Assembly (NCBI GenBank): GCA_010645155.1
Contig: CM021315.1
Coordinates: forward strand, 8,043,126 to 8,107,125
Reading direction: 5' to 3'
DNA length: 64,000 nucleotides
From: Tigriopus japonicus
Lineage: Eukaryota; Arthropoda; Copepoda; Harpacticoida; Harpacticidae
Part shown: positions 24,501-39,500 of the stretch, one piece after another
How the letters are laid out: the number at the start of each line of letters is the position of its first letter
Numbering within the stretch: position 1 is the stretch's first letter
Translations under genes and position numbers: made by a program
Notes under the pieces: generated by a model
What the model was told of the DNA's origin: nothing
Database searches by the model: none
The model's input: the letters and a program-made list of their open reading frames with translations, nothing else

Positions 24501-27500
24501 ATCTTTATTCATTGTCTGTTTTGTATCATCCATCACCCCAAAATGAGACTGATCCATGACAAGATACCAGGGACTTGGAAACCCCGAACCTTTAGAATCC
24601 AAGTGTGCTCGGCATGTTCCAAACAGATTGGTCCATATCCCAGCAAAAATCAACATCTAATTGGCTCTGCCCTAAAGCCATGGGCGATGGTAATCTTTAA
24701 AACCCACTGCATTCTCATAAACCCCCGTTTTTATTTCCATTTCTAAACCGAAGCGCATGCTTTATGTGGAACAATTTTCGATCCCAGAAGTGTGCTTTCT
24801 CTAAACCACACAAAAACCATGACGGAAAGAGGTGTTCCATTGAAGGTAAGGGGAAAAGTGGCAAGTGCAAGTACTCGGGAGTCGTCTTTGTCTAGATGCA
24901 AATAATGATGGATAAGGTGGTGGATGAGGTACATACGAGAGACAGAGAGAGAGAGTAATATTGGGAAATGGATCACTGGCTTCTGAAGCTCTTGAAAGCC
25001 CGGTCTGGATGGATGGATTGTGGAACATAATGCAGGGTAGATGTAGAACAAATTTCCTGAGGAGGGTGGGATATGTCTTTTCCTGTGCCCGTGCATAATG
25101 TAATATGTAGCCAAGCACGTTCTCGTATAAGAAACAAAATATATGTTCCCCTAAGAAATCGGAACAACAAGTGGCACGCGGGAAGTTCACTTTCTAATTC
25201 AGATTGACAGTCCCAAACTTGTCACATAACGACCATTGTGCCAAACTTATAGTCCATTAAAGGCAAGTAAGTGCAAACATCCCTCAGTATAACGATTCTG
25301 AGGTGAACCAGTCCCAACCACGAGGGTGGTGCGAGTGGAACTTTTCATATAATCACAAGATTGAGAGGCTTTTCTTGACTCGCCAAGGGGGAGTGAATGT
25401 AGTGGGTCTGATTCCGATCTCGTGGCACTCAACCCTGAGAGTGTGTATGGAGCCTTGGATATTATAACGGCGTGTACTTCAGTGAGTCGAGTGAGTGCGA
25501 GCTACGCGGTTGGCATTTCCTCGTAGGAACTGCATCAACAAAGCTAATTACATGGAAAGTGAGCTTTGACACGACAGCTTTTGTCCACGCGTCAGGGCCA
25601 AAAGGGCGCTTTGTCTCTTCTAGAGCCTCTAAATCATCGGCAAGACAAAATTGAACCCCCACACACAAACCTCGTCTCCTCGTCACCCTGGGTTTACCTT
25701 GTCCCAAGACAATCTATTTATGTCGCCCACAATTAACCCGCTTCTAGTTTCATGACAAGAAATAATAGAAGTCCGGTTTGTATGAAATGTCGGGTTTGAA
25801 AGAGCTCGGTGTTCCCTTGTACTTATCGGCTTATTTTGAAATTCAGCAAGAAACTGTAAATGGGGATGCTGAAGGTTCACAGAGTAGTGTTCATGGCCAC
25901 ACTGTTCATGATTGGCTTCCTTGAGAACGTAGTGTGCGTCCCATTGCGGACAAAAAAGGAGAAGAAAACCCAATCAAGCTCCAATGGGGGATCTCTAATT
26001 TCGATGAAACGCATGGTTCTGTGTAGATTATCGCAAATAGAAATGTCGTTCCCACCACAATCTTCGTGGTCGTGTTCTTTCATTCTCTGTTGGCTCAAAT
26101 TGGGTTTTCCAAAGTTTTTTTCCTCTTCTTCTTCTACTACTTCTCTTGGTTCCGACTTTGTGGTCTCCTTTTCTTTTTTTCTTAGTTCGATAGTTTCTTT
26201 AGTGCGATTGCCAAGGGCAATGCTTCTCATCAAGCAAACAGCATCATCATACCATCTGCTCTCGACCACATACGTATAGCTCAGAACTCTGGATGTGATA
26301 TTGAAAATTGCTAATCCGATGGGTGGGTGGTTGAAGTTGGTTGGAACATTGGCAGTCTTTCAAGTTCCATCCACCAATGATTAGTTTTGCCGAGAAAATC
26401 TCAAAAGCTGTGGTTCTATCCTCGATTTGGAAAGCGGCAATGGAATCAAATGTTTACACAAATGCAATCGGAGCCCAGGCTGACATTATCTTGAGGTCGT
26501 GCCAGTTGTTTTATTGGCTGAATGATCCTCAATCACCTTCTTGCGTGTCACGGAAATTTAAACCTCAATTGGATATCTCCTCAATTCGTTTCTTTTGGCA
26601 ACGATAGTACATTCAGCTCCTTCAAAAGCTTGACTAGCCCTCCTGATGTAGTTTATGGAAGCTAGGCCCCAAATCCTCTTATGATTCGCACAATTGATCT
26701 GATTAAGAAAGCAGTGAAAGTTCGGCCTTTAATGAGATCTAAAGGTCGGCCTTCAAAGAATCAAAAGTCAACCCTGAGACGTTCTCTAACGCGTGTCAGA
26801 CGGGTGATTGATGTGCATAAATTAACCTGACAGAGCCCTGAGTTGGAACATTTCCGAGATCTCAATCCTCGACCGACTCCTTTCAGATCCACATTGGATC
26901 GATGAGGATCTCCAGGAACGCGCTAGCATGCCTAATTCAATGTCACTTTCTCTACTACTGACCTTGTGACCTTTTAGTGGTTAGTTTGCACCGCTGGATT
27001 CGGCCACCCTGACGTTAGAGAGCAACACAACTGGACCATGTTCGTCGGTGGAGGAAAGAATGTTGATATTGACATTACATGAACCTTGACCACAGGATCT
27101 GCTTGGTATTAAGAGTTATCGCCTCTGCTCTTTCTTCTCATGATTTATGGGACAGCCACTCCGTGTTTTGTGCAATGAATATTCTTGTGACAAAAAGGTT
27201 TGCACTTGGTTCCGTGGCTTTTGAGGTATTTGTTTGATGTTGATGGTGTAGTGGCACATGAGGACCTTGTTCCATCTTGTCCCACTTTGGCGGAAAGTTC
27301 CAGTTCCATGAGCCTTTATTCATTGTGCACTTTAGCAAAAAGCTTGCCTTTTTGAAAAATCAGAAAGGAACGACCCAAGCAGGGATTCTGGCTCGACAAA
27401 GTACCCTCCATACAGACGAACCTACGTAAAGACAGACGCTTGAGCTCGGGGAAAGGAATGAATGTGTACCAAAGCGCTTTCTTTGTCGTAAATCCTGCCT

Positions 27501-30500
27501 TCAACTCAAGGAGACAGGAAAATTACGAGACGACATCGTTATCAACCAGAAAGCGAAATTTCCCACCGCGGTAAAGCCGGCAATCGGGGACTTGAAATAC
27601 TAGAGTGTCCGTCTATTGAACAAAACACTAGAAATGGGTCACCTTGATCCAGTTCAAATACCTTGGTAATATCTTTGGATGTTTTACTTGGAGTATTTAC
27701 TGTACGTCGGAAAATATGGCAAACATTGAAGTGTCTCCGCATTTAGAGACAAAGAAAGAGATACTCCCAACAAATCTTGTCAACGAACCAAATGCAGTTG
27801 CGTTGGAAATGTGGTGGAACATATATGGCACACAAGAGGCTCGTGGATCTTCAATGCGATGATGCGCTCCTTCATTGAGCTGCATTTCAACTTGTAGGCC
27901 AGAAAAGATGGAGTGGTCCAATTCCAAGGAAAAAAGCAATCTTTGAAAGAATGGTCCTTGTAGCTTCAAAGAAATGAGGGAAACGCGAAGCACGCAAAGA
28001 AAAAGGCTCCTCCGCATTGCTCCAATAGCTCATCCATAATCGAGAGACGCTCCGAATTACCCATGAACATGCCAATTACCCAAAGATCATCTTGATCATA
28101 GTGCCTGCAAATATTTTCCAAATCGACCCTCTGGAGTTCCCAGTAGTGGAACAGAGAGCCTCGCAAGACCGGCTCGAAATGGTAATAGAAACCCCATGTG
28201 GATGAGGCGGAAAAAGTTTTTACTGACCCCTCTGACCAAACCACACGCCAAAGTTGGAGAAAAGCCAACCAACCCAATCCACGACGACGACAATTTAAAG
28301 TCCAAGAAAGACGTCTTTTTAGCTTTTGGGATGGAAAACTTGTTAACGAGTCCCAATTCGTGTTATTTTTTCGCCTTCGCTTCAAAATGGCTCTTCTCCC
28401 CAAGGAGAAAGAGAGATCCCTCGTTCCAATTCACCATACTCTGTATTCGCCACCATCATGCCATTACACCCACCACCCCAGTAGTACTGGAATGACAGAC
28501 ACCCAATAGCGAAACAACGCCCATGACAAGAAGGCCGTTCAAGGCCATGAAGTTTGCCCGTCTGCCATTGGAACGAACGCTTCGACTCGACTCGCTCGAC
28601 ACGGAATAACCATTGGAGATTTGAAACAATAGGGGAGGAGGTTCGGTTGAATTGTCCAACGGACACAGATTGCTCTGTAATGAGGATGTTGGGGGTTCCA
28701 CTGCGTTCTTTTGGACTTGTTTCGAGAATGAGCGACAGTCTTTTCGTTCGTTTTCTGAAGACAGCCTTCAGCATGAGATTAAAGATCTCCTTCAACGTGG
28801 TTTGGTGGACTCACTTTGCCTCTGAAGATTATTTGTAGAGGGAAGAAAACACACTCAATACTCATCCCAATGACATGATGGTCATCATGTGAAAGAAATG
28901 GGTAACAGTCAATCCTGTGAGCAAGGGTCTTTTTGTCTCACGACATATTCTGTTCTACTACATCCATCAGGGCAAAACCTTGTGTAAGACGAGTTGAGTA
29001 TTGATTTGTGATACCATTTTGGAACATTTTTCTGCAAAACTACCGATGCCCTTTCGTCCCACACGCAGATGACGAGAAATCCTCGTCTTTAACAGACAAC
29101 ATCTATTATTCATACCCGTTACGTTCTAACTCGGCCTGGCCCGTTTCGTTCACCTTCTCGCAATGTCAGCTACACACGAAATGATGGTCCAAAATCCTCA
29201 AGGGATCCAGGGTACGAAAATCTTCCGAATCCAATTGATTGAAGGTCCTCTTGCTGGCTCGCGTGGATGACTGACCGAGGTGGAGATGTTATATGTTTTT
29301 GAATCGAGGATTGAAAAATGGGGAGAATTTTCGGGACGGTTCCAAGGAAAATTGATTATGGATGGTGGTGGTTGTGGTTGGTCCAGATTCCAAGGTCAAC
29401 AAACACCGTCATGAAGCTGAGCGAGAGAGCAAACAACGTCCTTTTCTGTGAATCGAGATCTTCCATGTCTCCTGAACACGATGATCTTCTCTCAATTTTT
29501 GAACTATTGCATAGAATATTTATGGCAAGAACCTGATTGCATTAGCGTACCATGCAAAACTGATGGAAAATTTACCAAACTGCAACCAATCCAATCCTCA
29601 GCCAGCTTACGCAGTACGATGAAAATTTGCATTTGATTTTTAAACCACTTTTTGTGACTGGATCTCTGTTTTTCTCTCTTGATGACTTGTTAGCAAAAGC
29701 GCCAACAACTAAATAACGCTAAGGCATTAATTGAAACCATCTTTTTAGCGCTTGAAATGAGGTATTCTGAGAAGCTTCTAACACTTCTAACCAGAAATGG
29801 TAAAACATGTATTGCAGTGATATGCGTTTGTTCAAGTCATGAAATGTAAAATAAAATTTCCTGATTTTTGGCCAAGAAATTGGAATTAAGGATTAAGAGC
29901 GAAAAGATACTGAACAGGTCTAATTTTAAGATTCACTCAAAACTCAAGTCTTAGAAATCTTTCTCACGTGAAGGAAGATTTCGAGAATTATTGGCCTGCT
30001 CCTGCCTTCCTGTGCTGAAATCGGGGACAGCAATGAATTTCTAAGCTCGCTGTTAGCCCATCACCCTCGAGTTGAACCATTAGCATTCTCGAAGGACTCT
30101 CGCATCTGGAGAGGCTGAGATTTTTAAGATTTTTCCCCATCTCCCTGTGTCTGAGTCTGTCTCTGTCCAAGGAGCCTTCATCACACTTTTAGGAAGGCTT
30201 AAGACAAGTACGCGGAGGGTCGACGTCCAATTATGCAAATTGGCTGTTCTCCTACTGCTTGTTCCGCCACTGGAACATGCCATTTCAACTTGTTAAGGGG
30301 TCGGAAGAACAGCCAGAGAAAAAGAAACCTCATGGACACCCACACTCACATACGTACCACCAACAAGATTCAACATCAAAGAAAGTGAAAATAAAGTTGA
30401 GAAAGAGGGAAATGGGGGAGAAGGAGTGGAGAGATCCGTGTTGGCAACATTGTTGTGTTAATCCCAAAGACCTTGGCTGCAAGTATCGGCAGGAACTTGA

Positions 30501-33500
30501 ATAGAACCGCCGAAAAGGATCCTCTCTCAAAGCGAGAGAGTACTGTGGCATGATCAAATGGTTCCCATTACAAGGTACTCCAATTTAACGAATCAGGATC
30601 ACTTTCGTTTCAAAGGTTTCAAACAGAAAGCATGTCTACCTATGAGAGAAGAAAAGGAGATGTTTGAGTATGCAAAGAATATATGAAAAGAAAGACCTTT
30701 GTTGTGTGCAAGAGTCATGTCAAATTGACTTGGGATGGATCCAATCCATTGGTTTGGGATCGATCTCCTTAGGTAGATGGAAGAGTGTCAAAAACAACGT
30801 GTGCATTAGAAATTCTTCAAGGATCGAGTTTATGGGACCCTCGGTGAACTTTTGACACTCACTCTTGAGGGAAAAATGAGAGTTTGTCGAGTGAACTTTC
30901 CGCGTTCCCCATTGTCCCATTTGGGGAATCCCGCCGTCAAAAGGGAAAAGTTACTTCTTTCTTATCCACTGGAGGTCAATTTTAAGGCCAAATCCATGTT
31001 TCTCATAGATCTCAAGTTTGGCCTTAGAGTCATTGAGGCAACGTGATGGATCACACAGAGGGAAAATGATTGAGGTCCAAACAACAGGAACAAGATGGAA
31101 CCATGATGTATTAGTTGTGTGGAATTGGGATCGTGTTTCCAAAGAGTGGTCAAGCAAGCAGCATCCATTTGCTCTTGCTTGTAAGTTGGTTGAGTGATCA
31201 TCCAAGCCAATTGTTATGAATCTCATCCCTCCTTCGAAAAATATTTGGAGCAGGCTTCTTGGTATCATTTGGGACGGACGCTTGGGAAACTTATTGGACC
31301 ACGTGAGTGGAATTCCTATGAAGCAAATTTGGATCATTAGTTTTGCTACGTCTCCCTCAACAACCTTAGATAATGCTAGTTGCTGTTGTTCTTTTTTTTG
31401 GTGCAGACACCAGAAACTCTCAAAGCGAAAGTGGGTTTACCCAGTAGAGAAGCTTTGAAACATGAGACGAATCGATCACGGACGACAAATTACAACGTTT
31501 ACCTTATCCTTTCTCTCAAATTTACTGCTCACTACCAACCAATCCAAAACCCAGTGACCTTGATGGAAAGGATTGGCATTCAACTCAAAATCACCTCAAG
31601 CCACCAATCTCATTCATTCTCTCTCGTTGTGAATTGTAGAAAAGTCGAACAGGTGGCGTTCGCAGAGTTCTAATGGAATGGATTTCAATAAACGAGATGA
31701 AAAAATATCGCTTATCCGATTCAATATTGTGCGCTACATCTCAATTCCGACTTCAAATGCGACCGCACGGCAGATTTCTGCCCGTCAAATGTAAATATTT
31801 CCAGCCAAAATTCGCCAGAGGACCCTTTTTTCCAAGGCTTGAAAATTCTGAAGTGTGACTTTTCACACGTGGTCTTGGACTTTTAGTGGAGTATCAAGAA
31901 AAAAATGGAACCCCCCAAACCATCCACTGAACTCCCAATTCCAATCGAAGATGGGGTGGCATGCGTTTCTCATTCGGAAGATTTCCCATTCATCCACTTT
32001 TATGATACCTACAGCTAAACGTTGCTTGACATTCCATATTTCCAAACTTTCCAAAACGATTCGTTCGTTTCTCCCTCCGTTCTCTTCTGGTTCGTATATT
32101 CTTCGATGGATCCCTCGTTGAGGAAAACCTCGCCATTGGTTCCATTTGGAAAGACCCCTTGTTCCAGAGTGAGACGTATCTTGCACAACGCATTTTCAGC
32201 GCAGGAAGTCGAAAAGTTCCTCTGTTTTGTGTTGCTTGAACTAATTCACCCGCCTCTTTGTACTAGAGAGAGAGAGAGAGGACCTTACTAGAGGTTTGAC
32301 ACCTGAATACCATTATCGGGTCTGATTTGTTGGATTTCCAATGGAGAGAGTGGTCATTCAGCTTTCTTAACTATGCTTGGATTGAAGGTTTTGACTTTGG
32401 AATCTTGGCTATTCTTTTTTTGCTAGTGACTCAAAGAGGATATCCGTGATCCGTCTTTGCTGTTAATGCTTTATCGAGCGTAAGAAGGAACTAAATTGCC
32501 CATGTTCACTCGCGGACTTCCCTCATGTGCAAGAACCAGAGAGAGAAAGAGCCTGATTTGCTCTCTCATTCTAGCATAGTGCAAGAAACAATGGTTTGGA
32601 CGTCTTTGATATCTGGACTGGATTTCAGGTCCTCATGGCATTTTTATAAGTTTTTCCTTGTTGCAAGAAAGAATGAGGCGTCTTTGTTGAACTTTGTTGA
32701 TAAATGCAAACCTCATGAATTGAGTTACGTGCAGGATTAGAACAATTAACCTTGATCAAAATTTCAGCTGATTCCACAAAATAAGCGCCTCTTGCGGTCG
32801 TATTGAGACATAGTTCCCAGCTAGAGAGTGGTTTTTAATGCCACTTTTGGCAAAACTTTGTAGAAATAGGTTTATCCTTAGATGCTTACATTTCTTTGCA
32901 ATGGCATTTTGTTATCAAAATCGTACATTTCGGAGAAATGTTGATTTCAAGAAAATCTTGAACGGTTTGCCAAAGAGTGGCATTAAAACACACTCATTAG
33001 CTGGCAACTATGTCTCAATCTGACCACAAGAGGCGCTTATTTTGTGGAATCAGCTGAAATTTTGTTCAGGGTTCATTGATGTTTATTGAATATCGACATA
33101 ATTCTATATTTTAAGGAGAGAAGCGCTAAAGTGTTCACACTTTTAAATTGAAGTTCAAAATTTCTCTTATTATCAATGGGGAAACGACAGATTGTTAAAA
33201 TCGCTTTCAAGTAACTTAGAGACAAACTCGGTTTCCAGTCCAGATTGTTTGGTTGTCCTGAAGTGAATCTCGAGTGCAGTCCTACTTTTTGGCATAATGG
33301 CCTACAAATGAATAATGAGAGATCACGTTCTGTTCGCTATTCTTGGAACCATCATGGCACAATCCTTAATCTGTTTAGGGAACAAGCTCATTCATCCCCG
33401 GATGGGTAAACTTTGAAAATGCATCCAGATTTCAGTCAAACTCGCTTGGTCGTTCGGTCGTTGTCGTAGAGTTGCTGAATCTGCACGTTACTGGATATTA

Positions 33501-36500
33501 TTGTGCCCTAATACTCCGTTGTGCCAGACCCGAAAACTATTGGAATTCTGGCCCAAGATAAGAAAGCAGCCTTGAGGGATATGTGACACGATGCTGTAAG
33601 TTTTGCCGCCTCGTCTCTCTAAGCTTTTCTCGGTCTGTTCGGGCTCGTCATCACTTTGGAACATTTCCTTTTTGAAGCGCAAAGAGCCTTTAGCATTTCT
33701 TTCGCTCGACATTCAATACTTGCAAAACAATCTTGCTGTCACTTGAATCAGAGCTCCCATAGATAAACATTGGAATGGTTCTTCAGTTTGTGAAGGATGC
33801 GAAATTAAATGCCCGAAAAGGATCACTTCTCGGGAGAGCGAAGGAAATTCAAAATTCGATCCACCAAGATCAAAGGTCAAAACTGACCTGGACCCCAAAA
33901 GAATACATTAGGAGGAGAAACCTGAGGAGATTCGCTGGCGTATAATTCAGGCATTTGAATCCTTTTTTCCTCGGTCATTGACTTTGGAGATTAAGAACGT
34001 ATTTGCTCCAGGTTAGGAAGCTAAGAAGCCGGACAAACGAACTCCTCCCGGTATTTAACCAATCCAATAATTAGTTGATCCATGGACAAGAACAAGAGCA
34101 GACCACATTCACGCTCACAAAAAGATTCACACAAAATTTTCCCCCTTGGACAATGACGCTTCCAAATGATTGGAAAAAGGGCTCCAATTACGGAAGAACA
34201 GAGTTAGTACGTATCCAATGGGATTTTGACCAAATTGTCATGGAAGAGGGCCTCTCGGTTCTGGCGGCATTTGCGCCCACCAAAATATGACAGATGGACC
34301 ATTTGGAGAGGCATAAATTCTCTCGGCATTTTTGTCAGCCACTAAAACTTCCCATTGTCATTGTGGGACCATAAAACCTCTGTGCCAACTATCTCAATGT
34401 CTCTGGGTTTCAAAACCCATACTTATGCATAGGAGACACGAAATAGGCAGCAAAACATATCATGATCCCCATCTCATCAGTCATTCAAGCGCAATAATTG
34501 AGGGGAGAATTCGGTTTTATTGGCGATCGGGAGCAAATATCCACGATGTTCCCAAGCACCCTCTTATTCGATACTAGAAGAACATAATACGAGGGATTCC
34601 ACTGATAAAAGTGGAACAAAGAACATCCCCCTCTTCACCACCATTCGGAATGTTAATTTTATCATACCTCTGCCTTCTCCCCTCCATCCCTTCTTATGAA
34701 CACTCCGATCCATATTTTGTTCGTTCAAGTCTGATCCTAGGAATTGCTTTCTGACTTTATGAGAGATCCATAACTGTTCCTCTGGAAACTTGCCTCGAAA
34801 GGCCCTGTGTATATTGTTCCTCTAAAGGAGAGAACTCGAGAAAACCAGTCGAAACCAACGACTTGCCTCGGTCTAAGTGGGTTAGTTATCTCGTACACAA
34901 CTAAAATGAATGGGCGGACAAGAGATTGTTCCAAAAAGCACGCTTCTCTGGTCCATTTCTTGTGGTGCCAATGCTTAATGTATTTCAAATCGAATATGGA
35001 TCGGCAAAAAAGCTACCAAATAAAATTGAAATAAGCGTCGTTTCTCAGAAGGGGACGTCCCATGTGGGTGGGAGGGGTTCCCCCTTCATAATGGGACATC
35101 GTGGCCCTTGAAGCACCCTCCGTCTGATGGAACATCAAGTGAAGAGGGATGACTCCATTTGCTAGGGAAGAGCACATCTGAGTGTGTGCTCTTCATTGAT
35201 CCCAGGATCTTGGCATCGCTTGATGATGATAGGATTTGTGACCAGAGAGGACCAAAGAGATTTGGGTGAACAAAAAGAGAGCCCATAGTGATAAATGGGG
35301 GTGTTTGTTTCGCCAACCGACGACTCTTCAGAGAACAGGGCGGAATAAAGTGCCTTCTGCGTGCCGAACTAAACCTCAAATAAAGAATAGTCTTAACAAA
35401 CAACTAGCTAGTTTTCGTTTGATTTACGTTTACATGTATCGGTTTCTTGCTTCTCTGTAACATTCAATTTAATGTTTGAAAGGCACCAACACCTCTTGCC
35501 AGAATGTGGCTCTTAAGACTTCTTTAGCTCATCGTAACTGACGCTATTAAGAGGGTACAGACTGAAATATACATTTCCTTGATCGAGTTGATCTTGTTGG
35601 CTAGTCGTTATCACTTGAGTTCAAGCCCATTGGAAGGGATGCCAATGGCAGGGAGTCATGCTCATGAAAGGTACTCAAATATTCATTGAAAACTTTATGT
35701 TCCTTCTCCAAAGCCAGAAGTAAATTCCAGGCATGCCATTTCGACCTCAACACGACTTTCGCACGATCTCCGGCTCGCATTTTTCTATAGAATGTCAGAT
35801 GTTAATTTGGATCCGAGCTGGGAAGGAACGGGAACCCTGCTGCAGGAATGCCGTGTTTGTGGAAAGAAGGGTGCCGAATGAAAGGGTGGATGATGGGTAA
35901 ACAGGGACTGTCATGCGAACTTGGGCTTGGCATCTAATCCCATTTTCATTCTTGCTCGCCATGTTCCAAGTTCCAACGACGGAGTGAGTGTGCCGGCGAA
36001 AAATAAACTCTCCAGACCTTCAGTGGTTTCACGGTTGGACACGATGAATCGCCATAGAATTGTACTTGCTAGCTGTTAGAGGGAGAGAGGTCAACGTGAG
36101 AGCGAAGGATCCCCTTTTCCAATTTATGTAATTATTCAACATGGACCTCGGATCTCACAATGGAACAACTTGTCAGTGTTCCATCCCGCTTTCATGGAAA
36201 CAAGCGAGGGAGAAATAGAAATTTGCGCAATGCAGATCAAACCCAGGAATTTTCTTGTTGAACAGACATGAAATATGGAGTGAATTCCCCGCTTAAGAGA
36301 GCTGTTCCCTTCAATGGGATCCTTGATGTCATTGGGAATCTTCCACACATGTCCCAATTGTTCCTCGTGCCTCTTCAGATCTCAATTGAGGCAAACCATG
36401 GTTCCAATGGAAACGGCATGACCTAGTTATCCACCAACCTCTGTGGGATATATTCCAATGTTTGCGACTCCCGTGAGACTTGGGTGTAAATCATTTGATT

Positions 36501-39500
36501 CCTCCTCTTCCTCCTTTTCCACAAGCTCAAAACTATGATAACGACAATCACGAGGTGGCATTAGTAATGAAGAGTGAACTTGGTTCATCAGTAAATGGTC
36601 ATGATTTGCAGATACAAAAAGAGGAAGAAAGCTCTCCCGCAGATCCATTCTGAGATGCAGTCTTCTTCCTGTGTTCGTTCCTGTCTTTATAATCGAGGAA
36701 TGGGAATCTTGATCACGTTCTCGACATTGCAACATTGTCCACCCTCTCTCATTCGCCACAGAAACCCACTCAATGTCTCCCTTCGGCATATTTGTGCATA
36801 ACCAAAGAGAGTCTCACTCACTGCCAAAGAAATGTTCCATCCACTTCTTCATGGAACAAGAAACTTTTGGTCGTGGAAGAGAAAAGTTCTCTGGATGTTT
36901 GGAAGGAACTCTCTTCTTGACATAATTGTTACCCAATCGAAAAGTGTGCTCAATGATGCTGTGTTTCGTGGTAGAGCACAGATCATGAGACAAAGATGAA
37001 AAGATACTCTAGCAAATGAGAAGTGGGTATCTCCTTCCTACCAAAGACACATCGAGAGAGATCCTCGATAATAAATATTAAGAGGACGGAAACCAAGAGG
37101 GATTTATCCGATAAGAAATGGCTCGAATGGACGTGCAAAAAAGCGAGACAGACACTTAATTAGATCTGTCCAAGACACTTCATCATTGAAGCGAGGCTTT
37201 CGAAATTCACTGTGGGCTGACAACCAGAAAAGGCCAAATCAAAGAACATGAAACCACGAAATGGGAAAGCTACTTAGATATGTAGAGGTACAACCTCCTA
37301 TTTTCACGTCTTCTTATGGGCTCACCACAGTTTAATGGTGCTCACTTCCTCTTTCGACCACGCACCCACCCCTTTTTTGGACAATAAAAATTAAGCACCC
37401 ATGAAATTAATCTGCTCAAGAACATGACACAGATCCTAAGCGTCATCATTAATAATTACCAGAGGAATTCAAGAAAGCCTGCTCAGACTTCTTCAAAGAA
37501 ACCGGACCCTAAAAGAACAATTGACTCTTGAAAAGTCAATTCAGATCAAACAAGTCTTTAGATACTACATCCGAAAGAGACTCTTAAACCAAAAGAAGTT
37601 GCGCAAATAAACTGCCGCTGACAAGAAAAACGCGCATTCTCGGAGCTGTTAATCCTTTTGCCCGGAAGCGTGTGGATATTATTTTTTCCAAAGGAGTTTG
37701 CTAATGGCCCTTATTTACATCATTGTGCCAAAAAGCTAGTGACTGGGATCGGGGAAGGGTTTCTTGCTCGAATTGCCCCACTCCGTCCGACACTGAGAGC
37801 ATCATGCATTTCTATTAGTTATATACTTCTCATTGGAGGGAACATGGGGAGGGAGCCTCGGGTTTTTGGCACACATTCTGGGATGAGCAGATCTTCTTCC
37901 AATGGTGGCTCTGTATAGGGATCCACAAGGGTTGAGGGAAAGGGGTATGAAATGTACTTGATATGAGCTATTTCCTGTTCGCTTCTTTCTTGTGAACGAG
38001 CCAATGATAATCCTGTTTGCATTGGGGAAGGCAGACGCATGTTTTTGGAAAAATTGCGGAACAACCAGTGGTTCCAGGGGTCGTCCCTAAGAGCCCGGGT
38101 ATGGCACCTTATCTTTATTGTCTCCAGATTAGTAGTACGTGGGTTCGATGTAGAGTGCACGGGGAAGAATTTGATTAATGAGTACTTCTCCGAAAGATCC
38201 GACTTCGGAACAATGTGTCGTCTTTTCCCCCCTCTTCCAGTCCAGCTTATCTATTATCTACAATAGGACATTTGGGACAAAGTAGTGTGCCATTGTTATG
38301 GAGTGGTCCAGCTTGTGTGCCTAATGATATCTTACTAGTCACTACCTTGGAGAGCTAGGACTAGACATCCATTCATTGGCACCACTATTCATTACTCATC
38401 CGGCAAATTAATACACATTACACCCGGAAAGAGCCAAACTGGAACCTAGGAACCTAAGCCACTCCGTTCCTTGTTCCAGAAACGATTCAGAGGATTGGTG
38501 CCGTCCAAGGAAGCTCGGTGAACCTCCCATGCAACATCACACCGCCCATCATCACCGACAAGGTCCGATTGGTCCTCTTCTTCCGAAACGACTCCAAGGT
38601 TCCCATCTACACGTAAGTAGTGACTTCTTAGTGTTGAAAAAAAAGAAAGAAAAAAATGTGGATCATGTCCAAAATGTCCTCCAGTTATGACACGCGTGGC
38701 CAATCTCATGTCGAAGCTCGACATTGGTCCGATGAAAAGATTCTGGGCTCGAGAGCCTTTTTCCGAGGAGATGAAAGTCCCGGTCGACTGGTGCTCGATA
38801 CGGTTCAACCGGACGACGGTGGGATTTATCGGTGTCGGGTGGATTTCTATCGTGCTCCCACCACAATTGAATCAGTCATGTTGGATATCATAGGTAAGAA
38901 ATGTTTGCGGTGACAAAGATCGCGAATTTGACCTTTGCATGTCGTTTATTTTTGCTATGGTAGCTTTCCTTTGTTTCCTCTGACATTGGAGTTTATCAAT
39001 TTTTTAGACACGTTTCCTAACATATCAATAACATTTTTTTGATGACTTACGGTATTGGATTGACCTTTGCAAGTAGTTTCAGTAAAGAGGATTTCAGACA
39101 TTATTATTTTTTTCAATGTACTTTCCACTAGGGAAAATTGTGAAGTGTATTTTACGTTGTTACTGGAATGAACTGGCGTGCTATCTTAAAATCAAGGTTA
39201 TTATAAACAACTTTTGCAATTAAAAGGACGGTGAAGCCGAGTAATTTATAATGTTATTGATGAAGACTATTGTAAGGGTAAATAAAGCTGAATATTTTCC
39301 CGATAAAAACAAAGCACTCTTGAGTTCAGAGAAATTTATCAAAATTGACTTTTTTATGGACCGCTTGTCATACCGAGTGTTTTAAAAGAAATGGAACATG
39401 TTACTTTCTCTCCATGTTATCATATTAGAAACTTTGATCAACCTATGCTTAGAAACATGTGATTGTCAAATCAATTGGATTAAAACGCCATAGAATTGGT

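Larger units (their letters stand above)
15525..38479. other. Large first intron of the Sidestep-like gene (about 23 kb)
   Basis: No other gene is convincingly supported. Contents noted: a (CT)n run at 15691-15717, (CATT)n at 17641-17656, a TACGTA-rich stretch at 21655-21730, (GA)n at 24940-24956 and 32264-32281, and the fold-back element at 32758-33063. Two isolated frames start with signal-peptide-like sequence (plus strand 25860, minus strand 28548) but lack visible partner exons. Introns of this size in guidance genes commonly carry enhancers, but none can be named from sequence. Confidence 0.5.

Noticed and set aside
25877..26269. 130-codon minus frame with Glu-rich stretch
   Set aside because: The acidic run is the complement of a CTT-rich tract and no domain is present. 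The overlapping plus-strand signal-like start is at least as plausible.
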